Program-made: the position numbers and the translations under genes
Assembly: GCA_014526335.1 (NCBI GenBank)
Contig: JACTAT010000285.1
Coordinates: 163,297 to 227,296 of the forward strand
Source: Chrysaora quinquecirrha
Lineage: Eukaryota; Cnidaria; Scyphozoa; Semaeostomeae; Pelagiidae
Direction: 5' to 3'
DNA: 64,000 bases
Notes under the pieces: model-generated
The model's database searches: none
Seen by the model: only the letters and a program-made list of their open reading frames with translations
Told to the model about the DNA's origin: nothing
Shown: positions 9,335 through 19,351 of the stretch, piece after piece
How the letters are laid out: every line of letters starts with the position of its first letter
Numbering within the stretch: position 1 is the stretch's first letter

Positions 9335-9664
9335 TTAATATTGATAAAAAACGCCTCCAGTCCATTTTACAATAGTAACTCTTCTAGAAGGTGGTAGTGG
9401 AGCAGGATTATATGCCATACGCCTTGCTGTCTCAGGAAATGGAGATAAAAATTTAGCCCTATGTTCTCTGTGACAATTATGATGATGATGATGATGATGA
9501 TGACGTTTTTGTCTTTTTTTTACATTTCTAAAAGCCTTAATATTTCTTTTCCTACCTCCACCTTTCAGTTTATTTGTCATCATTGTCTGCTTATCCATAG
9601 CTAATGGTTCATTACCTTCTTTCAATACTCTTCCAAATAAATTTGCTCTCTTATAAAGCTTCAT
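9335..9664 (-). CDS. small basic protein with Gly-Gly site and His tract, possible viral core protein
   Basis: Intact 109-residue frame, ATG 9664. It is very basic, with KLKGGGRKRNIKAFRNVKKR near residues 33-52, then eight consecutive His encoded by an ATG/CAT microsatellite (9480-9503), then a Pro/Arg-rich tail. LKGG-G fits the (M/I/L)xGG-x cleavage pattern of adenovirus-type proteases, which also occur in Polintons. With its charge this suggests a DNA-condensing core protein matured by cleavage. That is inference; no homology is recognised and no protease gene is visible in this cluster. Confidence 0.4.
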   Translation of the reverse strand: MKLYKRANLFGRVLKEGNEPLAMDKQTMMTNKLKGGGRKRNIKAFRNVKKRQKRHHHHHHHHNCHREHRAKFLSPFPETARRMAYNPAPLPPSRRVTIVKWTGGVFYQY

Positions 9665-9716
9665 CCTTAATGCTCTTATTTGAATACTCTATTCAAATTC
9701 CTACTGACTCGACATC

Positions 9717-10534
9717 TTATAGCAAAGACATTGGAACTTTTTCAGTATCAAAAGGAAAATTTATCAAATATTTTATTTTGTCTTTATCTGTCTGTTTAAA
9801 ATTCGCAAATACGCTAGACCAGTTTTTGCTATTTTCCTCAAAATATTTCTTCATTGCTGAGTGAGGTTCCCTAGATCTTTCTCCACCTCCTTCTAATTGA
9901 TGACATAAAGTCTTCATTTGATTACTTTCTCTCTGGTTATCGAAAATTACTTGATAATCAGTATTAGTAGCAATATCACAAGCTAAACGACCTTGTTGAA
10001 ATGGTGATTGCCATAATACACAAGCAGAAATCGATTTATGACGAGAAGCTGTTGTAAATAAAGCAGCTACTTCTTTATTATCCTTTATCTCGCTCATTAA
10101 ATCATCCATAATAACAATACAATTCGCTGCTTTATTAAGTTTATTTGTACCTATTCCTTTTATAATTTCAATATTGCCTTCGCCGTATCTAGATTTCATC
10201 TTTTGAAAAAACTCTGGTTGTTCAACTCCATAGAACCATAATATTTTTTTAATAGTTTTCGTTTTTTATCTGAAGTAATTTTCCTCCAATTTTCAAGTAA
10301 TTTTTCGACCCAATAAGTTTTACCACATCCGGACTTACCAGTTAACGAAAGTGTAAATGGATTTTGTATTACAGTGTCCACTACTTGCGGCTTGTGATCG
10401 TAAATCGATTTAACTTTTGATCTATATTGATCATATAAAACACTGCCAATATGATTCAAAGACGATAAGATATCTCGTCTAGATTTTTCTTCTCTAGTCA
10501 GTCCTATCGTTCTGCCTTCACCGTATAAATTCAT
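9717..10534 (-). pseudogene. A32/FtsK-HerA-like DNA packaging ATPase, one frameshift
   Basis: ATG 10534 opens a frame with a Walker A motif (SLTGKSGCGKTYWVEKLL, about residues 64-81). After a one-base shift at a run of A/T near 10246 the second frame carries Walker B (CIVIMDDLMSE), then LFTTASRHKSISACVLWQSP, a sensor-like region typical of the packaging ATPases of Polintons, adintoviruses and nucleocytoplasmic viruses. The C-terminus ends at 9717. Combined length is about 270 residues, normal for the family. It would pump DNA into capsids. This is the best marker that 3.7-11.5 kb is an integrated virus or Polinton-like element. Confidence 0.78.
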
Positions 10535-10752
10535 ATTTCGTGCTTATGACCTACTCCTTCAATTTGATAATCATCATCATCATCTTTTTTCCACTTTCAT
10601 TTTCAGAATCTTCAGATTAAGGCAAATAAACGTGAAATTTTAGTTTTCTCTTCATTATTTCTGTCTATATTTTGACAGCCAAGAACTAAATATATATATA
10701 TATATATACAAAAATAAGTGTTTGAATTCTTCCATTTCTAACTTTCTCTTCT

Positions 10753-11212
10753 TCACTTTCTCCCTCTTCTTTTCTCAATCTCGCTCTCACTCTTGCTCTC
10801 TTTACTACTCTCCCCCTCTGGAATACACACACTTTCACTAGCTCCCTCTTCTATAACCTCTATCTCACTCTCTTCTCCATCATCTCCTTTTTCCACTGTG
10901 GACTCTACAGCTGTCTCTAACTCTTTCTGTTTCTTAACTTCGCTTTATTTTTTCTCTTCTTCTTCCCTTTCTGCCCACCTCTTCTCCATCTCTTTAATGT
11001 TTATTGGCTTCCTGCCAATCCTTTGCTTGGGAATAGTTATCGATAATTTCCTTTCATTTCTGTCTATCAACTTATCCACCACATTCTCTATGGTTGAAAG
11101 TGCAGGATTTTTGGTTGATTCTATAACTGCCTTCGAAATTGGCTAATGGTTCTTTTAATTCTTTTTTAGACTCTTCAATTATTTCCTGCATGTTGTTGAT
11201 AGCAGCCTCCAT
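10753..11212 (-). pseudogene. acidic Glu/Ser-rich hypothetical protein
   Basis: From ATG 11212 a frame begins MEAAINNMQEIIEESKKELK. It shifts by one base near 11140 into a longer frame (NVVDKLIDRNERKLSI, PKQRIGRKPINIKEMEKRW), passes one TAA near 10945, and ends in an acidic tract at TGA 10755-10753. Coiled-coil and disordered segments dominate. It precedes the ATPase gene on the same strand. Not recognised. Confidence 0.4.
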
Positions 11213-11306
11213 GAATTCTAAAAAAATAAAAACGTATATTCAAGCCAATGTTACATTAAAATTTCAAATACTACCAAGAATAAATACATGAATAAATATA
11301 AAACAA

Positions 11307-11438
11307 TTAAAAGTACATACGATCTCCTATCCTTATAATTTTTCCATTAAATTCAAATTTATCGTGACAACCATTCTGTTTTAATGCATGTATATTTGCA
11401 ATTTCAGTTTTGAATTTTTGTTTGATTGACAAATCCAT
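11307..11438 (-). CDS. hypothetical 43-residue protein
   Basis: Short intact frame (MDLSIKQKFKTEIANIHALK ...). Its start overlaps the stop of the upstream 24-residue frame in a TAATG arrangement (11440-11436), a packing common in viruses and rare in animal genomes. Too short to classify. Confidence 0.3.
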   Translation of the reverse strand: MDLSIKQKFKTEIANIHALKQNGCHDKFEFNGKIIRIGDRMYF

Positions 11439-11512
11439 TAAAACAATTCACCTTCTTCAGGCTGTAATGCTGCTGGCGACAGAATTTGAAATCCGTTAAG
11501 CCTGGTTTTCAT
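11438..11512 (-). CDS. hypothetical 24-residue protein
   Basis: Frame beginning MKTRLNGFQILSPAALQPEE. Proposed only because its stop overlaps the next start and it continues the minus-strand series to the edge of the cluster. It could be the C-terminus of a longer gene cut by the Harbinger element. Confidence 0.25.
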   Translation of the reverse strand: MKTRLNGFQILSPAALQPEEGELF

Positions 11513-11527
11513 TTGTTGTATTTCGTC

Positions 11528-11605
11528 GGCGACCGTCGCAGATCATGTATGTCGCAGACCATTGCAGACTGTCGCAGACCATCGCAGACTATCTGCAACC
11601 ATCGC
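11528..11605 (+). repeat. short CGCAGACCAT direct repeats upstream of the Harbinger transposase
   Basis: Variants of GTCGCAGACCATCGCAGAC repeat about five times in 80 bp (GTCGCAGATCATGTATGTCG, CAGACCATTGCAGACTGTCG, and so on). The position, just inside the presumed left end of the Harbinger element, suggests subterminal transposase-binding repeats. Confidence 0.45.
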
Positions 11606-11670
11606 GAATGATTTTATAAAATCATGCTTGGCGGGAAAAGTCATCAAAATTTTGGCGGTTAATTGAAAAC

Positions 11671-13378
11671 ATGGAGGACAGAGAACTTGTGCTACAAGGG
11701 CATCTACTTGTAGTAATTGCTCTCTTAAATAAGAAAAAGGGCCTCTTGGAAAGAAAGCCATACAGAAAAAAGCGATTTTGGGTCAGGAAGATTTTACAAG
11801 AACGAAAAAGATTGGGGCAGTATCACACTTTAGTGCAGGAGCTCAGAATTCATGACCGAGAGTACTTTTTTAGGTAGGTCCATGAAAATGAATTTAGCAG
11901 AATTTGTTTTTATATAGGTACAATTCAATCTATTTTTGAAAGCATATAATGGGCCTGTTGCACATGGACATCTTTAAAATTTTACCATTCTCTAACAATA
12001 TTTGTTATATTTAGTAAATTTTATCCAGTAAGATATTTTGTCAATGTAAATATTTGCTTTTCTAAATTGTAAAAGCTTATAAAGTATAGCAGGCCTTGAC
12101 TTACTTAACCGTACATTAGATATTTTCTATTTTTGCCTATCGCAAAAGATTAACTATATTGACGATGATGCATCCTTCACTCAGTTCCCTTTCAGTGTAA
12201 AGTGTAGTGTTAATAATTATTGTAAAAGTATTCAGATTATCATACTGCAAGGCAACATTGAATTATCTGACAAAATTTTATTTGTATATTAAAGGTTCTT
12301 GAGGATGAGCCCTGAACGATGTGATGATATTATTCAACGTGTTGCACCACTTCTGAAAGCAAGGCAGTGCAGAACGCGAGAGTCAATTTCACCAGCTGAA
12401 AGGATCACACTCACTCTGCGTTACTTGGCTAGTGGTGATTCTCAGCAATCCATGGCCTTCAATTTTCGTTTGGGGAGAACCACTGTCTGCAACATCATTC
12501 AAGAAACATGTGAAGCTATACGGATTGTCCTGAACCAAGATTTTTTAGCATCACCACAATCAGAGCAAGACTGGAAAGCGATCGCTGCAAAGTTTCATGA
12601 AGAGTGGGATTTCCCGAATTGTTTGGGTGCACTGGACGGCAAGCACGTTGCAATAGAATGCCCTGGATATAGTGGTTCTGAATACTTTAATTATAAAGGA
12701 TTCTTCAGCATTGTGCTGATGGCTATCTGTGATGCCCAGTATTGCTTTACGTTAGTCGACATTGGCAACTTTGGGAGAGACAATGATGCCCAAATCTTCA
12801 ATAGTTCAGAAATGGGAAAGGCATTCATAAGTGGTGATCTGAACATTCCTTTGCCAACAGCAGTGGAGGGATTCACTCTTCCCCATGCCTTGGTATCAGA
12901 TGAAATTTTTGGATTAAAGACTTGGTTAATGAAACCCTATCCTGGAAAAGGTCTTATTGAAGAACAGCATATTTTCAACTATAGACTCAGTAGGGCCCGC
13001 CGCACCATAGAAAATTCATTTGGTATCTTAGCTGCACGTTGGCGTGTTTTTAGAAGACCAATAAAAGCAAAACCTGCAACAGTTGACAGCCTTATAAAGG
13101 CTTGCATTTGCCTTCATAACTATTTACGCCTCACAGAGAATGCAAGATACACACCAACAGGATTCATAGACTCGGAGGACTCATCAGGAAATATTATTCC
13201 TGGGGATTGGCGTACAATTGTTCAAGGAGAACAAGGAGCCCTTCAAGATACATCAACTGGTCGTGCATTCAACAACAATTCTTTAACTGCAAAAGACACT
13301 CGCGATGTTTTTAGGAAGTTTTTCAACAGTAAAAAATGTTCAGTGAGTTGGCAAAAGTCATATGTAAACAGCACTTAA
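11671..13378 (+). CDS. Harbinger (HARBI1-like) transposase, exons 11671-11873 and 12295-13378
   Basis: Exon 1 from ATG 11671 ends at AG|GTAGGT (11873). The intron ends TTAAAG (12294) and exon 2 continues in phase to TAA 13378, giving about 428 residues with no stop or shift. The junction gives REYFFRFLRMSPERCDD, the usual N-terminal signature of Harbinger transposases. A helix-turn-helix (RLGRTTVCNIIQETCEA) is followed by the DDE_Tnp_4 core: GALDGKHVAIECP (D), FTLVDIGNFGRDND (D), and RRTIENSFGILAARWRVF (E). It excises and inserts the element at 3-bp TWA-type sites. This is one of the few intact genes here, so it could mobilise MITEs with TAA target duplications such as those at 18549 and its copies. 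Confidence 0.9.
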
Positions 13379-13480
13379 GAATGGGATAAAACTGAGATAT
13401 TAATAATTACAATAGTCAAAACTGAAATACACATATTCTGAGTACCTTTGAGCTTTGGTTCAGTTTGTGATTACTTTAAA

Positions 13481-13773
13481 TTATTGAAAGCTGTTTGGTG
13501 TAGATTGCAAGCTATCAGGTCCCAAAACTTGGCTTTGCCAGTAGTTTGCAGCTTGTTGTGTCTGAGATGCTTGTTGTTGGTATCCTGACAATTGATTATT
13601 AAGATATCCAAGCTCAATATCCAAGAAGACCTTTTCGATTGCATTTCTTGCCACAGCCTTTTTCATTCTGTCTAGCCTCCTGAGACGACTTGCAATACTC
13701 ATTCCATAATAGTGGTCTTCATCCAATTCTGTCTCTGGTTTGTTGGACCGTTGCTCTTGTCTGTTGTCCGTTG
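13481..13773 (-). pseudogene. Harbinger Myb/SANT-type accessory protein, N-terminus lost
   Basis: Reading leftwards from the breakpoint at 13773, a frame stays open to 13481: DEDHYYGMSIASRLRRLDRMKKAVARNAIEKVFLDIEL, then a Gln-rich tail. The DEDHYF.S.A..LRRL..K..A...IEK..F pattern is the C-terminal helix of MADF/Myb-like proteins that partner Harbinger transposase for nuclear import and DNA binding. The DNA-binding half would have lain to the right and is replaced by array 1. Confidence 0.65.
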
Positions 13774-14710
13774 TAATTTAAAATGATGTCAAGTTTTTTA
13801 AGGATGTTGAATATTTTCCACAAACTGCTGCTCTCAATGCTTCAAAACAGACTGTTGTGTTTGACATTCCTGCTCAGCCTGATCATATGATTGACTTGAA
13901 TCATTCTTATTTCGTCTTGACTCTTACCATCAAAAAAGTAGATGGAAGTGATATTGGAAAAACCACTGCAGAATTTGCTGGAGTAATAAAAAACATTGGT
14001 CAATCGATGTGAAAGCAGATAGAGTTGGTTTTGAATGACACTCCCGTCACAGAAGCAAATGGAATGTATGCCTATCAATCTTACTTGGAAACAATTCTGA
14101 CGTTTGATGAAACCACAGCTAAAAACTATTTGAAAATGACAAACTGGGTCAGTGATACGATTAGCAAAGAAAATGTTGGCTTTCCAAGAACAGCATCATA
14201 AAAAATGAAGGGTTTAAATGCAAGATCCGCACCATTTGATGATAGTGAAAAGGTTAAAGTGTTGACAAAGCCTCATGTTAACATTTGCAATCAAAGCAAA
14301 TACTTGCTGCCTGGTGTTTGTCTTCAATGGCGATTGAGTCCAAACAGCGATTTGTTTTGTTTGATTAACCAGGATTCGAAGTGAAACTGTTGCTAAGGAT
14401 TGAAAGAAGTCTAACGCAATTTACCCAGTCTGTCAACCTGGCGAGCTATTTGATCAATACCACAACAACTAGCTGGGTTCAAGAAAATGTGTTCAACGGA
14501 AAGATTCCGAACAGATTGTTCTGATTGTTCAATTTGACGCTGAAAGGAAACTGCACAGATGAGCAACACTTGCTTAAAAGTGAGGGTAATCTGAGAATAA
14601 GTATAAATTTTTCACACACTGTTGACAGTTTGATGAACATTGTAATCTTGGGTGAATTTGATAGAGTCATTCAAATCGATAGTCATAAAAACGTCATTCC
14701 AGATTGGTAA
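13774..14710 (+). pseudogene. Polinton capsid-type protein (F54H12.2-like), unit 1, N-terminus cut
   Basis: The frame reads DVKFFKDVEYFPQTAALNA at its start and later DHMIDLNHSYFVLTL, QIELVLNDTPVTEANGMYAY and YLETILTFDETTAKNYLK, a beta-rich pattern I associate with Polinton F54H12.2-like structural proteins. It is interrupted by TGA (after GQSM), TAA (after RTAS) and a frameshift near 14375. It resumes in another frame to GEFDRVIQIDSHKNVIPDW (TAA 14708-14710), which matches that family's C-terminus. The first ~20 residues are absent because the breakpoint lies at 13774. Whether it is major or minor capsid cannot be told by eye. Confidence 0.7.
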
Positions 14711-14728
14711 TTATGGATGAAATAAAAA

Positions 14729-15971
14729 TTAATTGTGTGAGAGTGTGCTTCGATGTGCATCTGCTTCCCTTTCCATCAAACATTTCACATAATCCTCATG
14801 CGTTATTTGCTTCTTCACATACTTTTCAATCCCTTTTTCTCTTTTGATAGTATTTCCATCATCGATTTGTCAGCTGTACATCTTTGATCTCAATTAAGCA
14901 AATTCTTTCATCTCAACGCCACGGAGCTCGTATTTCATTTTCCCAATAACTTTCTTGTTTCTTTGTTTCTTGTAGAGTAATTTGGATGTTCTTTATCGTA
15001 ATTGCTGAAATCAAATCCATCTTTTGATCTTTTAATACTCAGTCGACTTGATCCTTAGGCATTGGTATTTCATAGATAAAACTGTCAGTTTCCATGTAGC
15101 ATAGCTCAGCATTTGGAAGGCTTTATTTTGCAAAGTTGTAATGGAAATCATACATCAATGTTATGCTAATTTCCAATATGCTGAAACCAACATACATTAG
15201 TTTGTTGAGTTTAATTTTTCCAATCTTTTTCTCAGCTAGAAATGTGTCTTCATTGATTCTAATTACTCCATAAATGTTTGGATTTCGTAATCCATCTTCT
15301 CAAGACTATTCCACCAGTACAGATTTCAAAACACCGATGATTTGTTACGTTTTCCATCGTCTTCCCAAACACTGAATTGTTCATCAACTTGAACAGATCT
15401 TTTACAAAGTTGCTTCTTGCATGTGTTGTTTTCTGGGTATTAAAATCAATATATTCTTTCAACCATAAACTTTGCTTGAATTCGATGATTTCATAAGCTT
15501 TTGTTAGCTTCGAATCCAATTCCAAACACTGCTTCAACTTTCCTTCATGGATGAGGTTTTCTTCTTTGCTGATTAGATTTGGCATTAGCCTCGGTGTTGA
15601 CTTAAACTTTTTTCAATTGAAGTTTTTATGAGTGTTCTTTTGATGTTCTGATAGCATGTCTTCTTGGACTGGCAATCTCTGTGGCGCCAATGGTAGATCT
15701 GCATGATGATCGTGTAACTTTGCTGGATATTCCAAATCTACTTTGGGAATATAACCAACGTGTTCATTCGATCTTGTCAGCAAAGCGTGGATGTCTGTGT
15801 TTCTGATTTCGTCTTGTGTTAACTGCTTGAAACCACCATCGGGCATTGGTTGTGACATTGCCAATTCATAGAGATTATTTGGATCTAGATACATCAGCGT
15901 GTTGCTTTTTGTTAATTTGGCATGACGTTTAAATGCTATCAAGACACCACAACGAATGTCATCTTCAATCA
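14729..15971 (-). pseudogene. protein-primed DNA polymerase B C-terminal half, unit 1
   Basis: Fragments in several frames give the order of a Polinton PolB palm. Upstream is LMYLDPNNLYELAMSQPMPD (motif A region), then FKLMNNSVFGKTMENVTN (motif B region), then METDSFIYEIPMPKDQVD (motif C, usually DTDS) and a C-terminal KMKYELRGVEMKEFA. Stops and shifts break it at 15613-15585 and 15259 and further downstream. The N-terminal half is missing: homology with the longer copies ends at 15971, where recombinase sequence begins. It would replicate the element's DNA from a protein primer; it is dead here. Confidence 0.82.
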
Positions 15972-18495
15972 AATTACTTACTTCTGGAGATGGGCCACGC
16001 CATTAAGAGCCTCAAAAAGAGCCATCAGTAGAACAATGGAGAATTTTATGTGAAGCAACGGCTGCTAGAATTATAATATTCAATAAAGGAAGAGCAAACG
16101 AAGCCACAAAGTTGACGATCAGAGATTTCAATGAAAGACCCAAATGGGAAAATACCATAATTGAAGAGGTAAAAGACTCTTTGCAGCCCATTGAGCAAGA
16201 GCTTTGTGAAAGGTAAGTAATTTGCTTTGAAACAGTTTTCATCTTTACAGCATAAAGCAACCATAACTAATCAAAGCACTGAAAAATATTTCAGATTCAA
16301 TAAAATTTAACATTCTTTTGTTTTTGCCACAGTTGTCTCTAACCCTCGGATTTCATGGGTATTACTTTGTTTCTATTTTGGCAAGTTATATAAGGATGAT
16401 GAAGTTGCTTGAGCTTACCTGAGAGAAGAGTTTGACATCTTAAGGAATTAAAGATTCAGATAGAATGTTACATGCCAGAAATATTTATTCACTGATCAAT
16501 TATATACTTGATATACTTGATATCAGTTTAAGAATGACGTAATGTATTGTGTGAAGTATATTTAATAATGACAGCAATTGTTTTTGTCTCTTTGCAGACT
16601 AGATTTAGATTACGTGAAAGGAAAAAGAGGCAACAAATGCCCGATACTGCTGACAAAGGATACACGTCAAGGAAAAGCGTAACGATGTTGGAGTAAATGA
16701 GAACAATAAATATATCTTTGCTGCACCTGCTCAAGGCTCATTAAATTACTTGCGTGGCAATGATTGTATTTCTGCTGTGACAAAACGATGCCCTGGCTTA
16801 AAGAACCCAGAAGGGATAAGAAGTACCAAATTGAGAAAATTCGTTACCACTGTTTCTCAGATAGCAGACTTGAAAGAAAATGAGCTTGGTTGGCTGGCAA
16901 AGCACATGGGACATGACATAACAGTACATCGACAGTACTATCAACTTCATGAGTCTACTTTGGAGTTGGCAAAAGTCAGCAAGCTACTAATGGCTGTTGA
17001 TAATGGGAAGGCGAGTCATTTTGCTGGAAAGAAGCTAGACGATATTGAGAAAATTCGTTACCACCGTTTCTCAGATAGCAGACTTGAAAGAAAATGAGCT
17101 TGGTTGGCTGGCAAAGCACATGGGACATGACATAACAGTACATCGACAGTACTATCAACTTCATGAGTCTACTTTGGAGTTGGCAAAAGTCAGCAAGCTA
17201 CTAATGGCTGTTGATAATGGGAAGGGGAGTCATTTTGCTGGAAAGAAGCTAGACGATATAACTGTAGAAGGTTTGTAATGCTGGTTTTTCACCTTGAATT
17301 TATTGATCATGTGAAGGTTTGTTTACTTGAGATATATACTGCATTTCTCCACAAAAAGTTGTGCTATTTTAAAGTTACTCATCTAGTTAGTTGGTTACTA
17401 TTTGGTTGGGTAGTAATTCCGCAATAAGGTCTGCAAAAGAAACCCCTCTGCCTCCCATTAAACCATATTGATTTCACTTTAGGTTTCAGTGAGTTTCCAA
17501 ACTTAGAACAAAATGAAACAAATCAACATTTTTTGCAGGAAGAGAGGGGGCAAACAATTGAAGCTTTCATCCTAGTTTAAAGCTGTGTTGTTTTCTACAG
17601 GGAACCAACAGTCTCTGTGACTTTGGCAACATTAGATTTTGCATTGCATTGTTTGTTTTAAGTTTTAACTCTGGAATTAACTGAATGGGTTGATTTACCA
17701 TCTACAGATTTGCCTGAAGAGATCGAAGAGGAAGACAACGGTGCTAACGTCAGTGGCCAAAATAGAGAAATTCAACAAACTGGTTAGACATTTTCAGACA
17801 GATGATAATTTTTTATTCAACTTAAATCTTTTCCTTTTTACACGGCAAAATTGCTTGCTAGAGTAATACTTTACTGATTATTACCCTAAGCATTTTAGTG
17901 TACGCTTCATTTAGCACTTGTCCCTCATTTTCCAGTCATGGTCCAGCTTTCAAGACCATACAAAAATACGCTTTTTGCTGTTGCCCAAAAGAAAACAACT
18001 TTGATGTCTCTTTGTATGTTTGGTTGCTATATTGTCCCCATTTTTTAAAGAGTGCTGCAGGCATGTTCTATTCTTGTGTAATTATCGTTTTTACTTAATT
18101 GAAACCATTAGTTGAAGTGCTTGTAGTACCAAACTGGCTTCAGCTTTCTTCCTTTCAAAGTAACAAATACCCTGTTAAAGTCTGCTGAGACATCAGAAAG
18201 ATTTGAATTATGCGCCGTTTTGTCTTTTGCATTAACATTAACATGAATTTATTTTTCCAACAGGCACAGTGAAAGAAATTGCCAGAAAAAGAACTAAAAG
18301 CAAATTCAAAGGCGTTGGGAGGTTAAGACTGTCCTTGATTCCTTTGAGCCTTTATTAAAGCGCCAGAAATTGCCTGGTAAAGAGGCTATAGAGGATTGCA
18401 AACAAAACAACCCAGAGGCCCTCTCAGAGAGGACATGGCTTAATATAAAGTACTATTGTAAGCAGCACATCAATAAACTGGAGCTAACATTTTAA
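15972..18495 (+). pseudogene. spliced tyrosine-recombinase gene fragment, unit 1
   Basis: Four exon-like blocks with consensus splice sites: about 15992-16212 (ends AG|GTAAGT), 16598-17270, 17708-17782, and 18264-18495. The core reads YVKGKRGNKCPILLTKDTRQ, then after a frameshift IFAAPAQGSLNYLRGND, STKLRKFVTTVSQ and WLAKHMGHDITVHRQYYQLH. The last supplies the HxxR-like/LGH and the Tyr nucleophile block of tyrosine recombinases. The N-terminal part with the first catalytic Arg is missing. Exon 4 encodes a Trp/Cys-rich tail and has one lost A here. Such recombinase-like genes are dispersed in fish and invertebrates, and a Crypton-like origin is plausible. Confidence 0.65.
16831..17258 (+). repeat. 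214-bp tandem duplication inside recombinase exon 2
   Basis: TTGAGAAAATTCGTTACCAC begins at 16831 and again at 17045, and the copies run side by side to about 17258. This duplicates the MGHDITVHRQYY block. It is absent from the units at 49.9 and 56.0 kb, and accounts for the 6266- versus ~6050-bp unit length. Confidence 0.85.
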
Positions 18496-18548
18496 CTTGT
18501 TGACATGAGAAACAAAGTGATATTTTTTTGTATTGCATGTAACATTAA

Positions 18549-18864
18549 GGCCTAGTTTAGACAGCGCATTATGGGCGCGGCGAATTAAATTCAGCTTACA
18601 TGTCAAATGATTCGCTGTTAGAGTGCTTTAAACTACATGATGGATTCAGACAGCGAATTTACTTAAGAGCGCATTAAATAAAAAGATATAATTCGCTTAT
18701 AATTCACTTGGAGCAGCGCATTATGAGTGCATTTAATAATTCAAGTCCCCTCAAAAAATGGTTGGTTTAAACAGCGCATTATGAGCGAATGAAATTGACA
18801 CTTAGACAGATTTTAGGCAATAGTTTAATTCGCTGCGCCTATAATGCACTCTCTAAACTAGGCC
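18549..18864. mobile_element. 316-bp MITE, Harbinger type (TSD TAA), copy 1
   Basis: Terminal inverted repeats of about 40 bp start GGCCTAGTTTAGACAGCGCA on the left and mirror it on the right (ending CTCTAAACTAGGCC), flanked by TAA on both sides (18546-18548, 18865-18867). Inside, AGCGCATTATGAGTGC / AGCGCATTATGAGCGA subrepeats recur. There is no coding capacity. The TSD and palindromic GGCC ends suit PIF/Harbinger cross-mobilisation. It sits just after the recombinase stop, so it was part of the unit before amplification. Confidence 0.82.
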
Positions 18865-18984
18865 TAAGTTTTGAATAAAGAACAAGTTATTTTTAGTGAT
18901 TTTAAATAGTGCAAAAATTAAACACAACTTTAAAATTGCCCATTGAGGTATTTCATGCTTTGTCATTTGGTGCAACTCAATCAA

Positions 18985-19215
18985 AAGCTTCAAACTTGAA
19001 ACTTTCGGGTCATTGTCCCCACAAATCCAGTGGTTTTTTTTCTACATAAGAACTCACACCTCCCCACACCTCTGTGGGGACACATGATTCTTATGAAATT
19101 AATGTCAATATGACCTATTTGCAGCTGTTTCCAGACTTTGACGTTGTGGGGTCAGAGTGAGTGTCCCCACAACCCAAACAGTCCCCACAAGGCTGGTGTG
19201 CATTTACATGTTTGT
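18985..19215. repeat. GTCCCCAC / GTGGGGAC motif cluster before the pVI-like gene
   Basis: At least six GTCCCCAC, CTCCCCAC or GTGGGG motifs occur within ~200 bp in both orientations, including a hairpin CCCCACACCTCTGTGGGG (19064-19081). They stand out from AT-rich surroundings and recur in the other units (51.99-52.2, 58.03-58.24 kb). They could be protein-binding sites of the original Polinton control region; no function is shown. Confidence 0.5.
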
Positions 19216-19351
19216 CCCAACGTTGGTGTGACATAAACGCTTCATTCCGTTGAAAATTAACAAGCAGGTTGTAAATTTTAGGAATTTGAAAATTTGTTCT
19301 ATTATCCATTGTTATACAATGATATCAACAAATTTACTATAAAAGTCTACA

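Larger units (their letters stand above)
3691..11512 (-). mobile_element. Polinton/adintovirus-like integrated virus remnant
   Basis: About ten closely spaced, intron-poor frames, nearly all on the minus strand, with gaps of tens of bases and one overlapping start/stop. A packaging ATPase, a possible protease-processed basic protein and a host-derived TRAF-like gene are the recognisable parts. No polymerase, integrase or capsid gene is seen here, although capsid-type and PolB pseudogenes occur in the arrays at 13.8-22.6 and 46.8-62.0 kb and might derive from the same or a related element. Termini are not identified: the left end is unclear and the right end abuts the Harbinger transposon. Confidence 0.55.
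11513..13773 (+). mobile_element. PIF/Harbinger transposon, right end missing
   Basis: A two-exon transposase on + and the tail of a Myb/SANT-type accessory gene on - are the classic Harbinger pair. The accessory gene stays open to 13773 and then stops matching where array 1 begins, so the right terminus has been removed. The left terminus probably lies near 11513-11530, but without the right end the TIR cannot be confirmed. Confidence 0.7.

Noticed and set aside
9480..9503. His8 tract as an engineered tag
   Set aside because: It is a natural ATG/CAT trinucleotide microsatellite inside a basic protein; no vector sequence is nearby.
10793..11146. Plus-strand Ser/Leu-rich frame that looks like a membrane protein
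   Set aside because: It is the antisense of the acidic Glu/Ser-rich minus-strand gene; its composition is a mirror of GAG/GAA codons.
13990..14210. Shared TGA and TAA codons in the capsid-type gene as recoded codons
   Set aside because: Accompanying frameshifts and a truncated PolB show plain decay; neighbouring genes use the standard code.
19338..19345. CTATAAAAG as a TATA box for the pVI-like gene
   Set aside because: Only about 8 bp before the ATG, too close for a normal initiation distance; may be chance.
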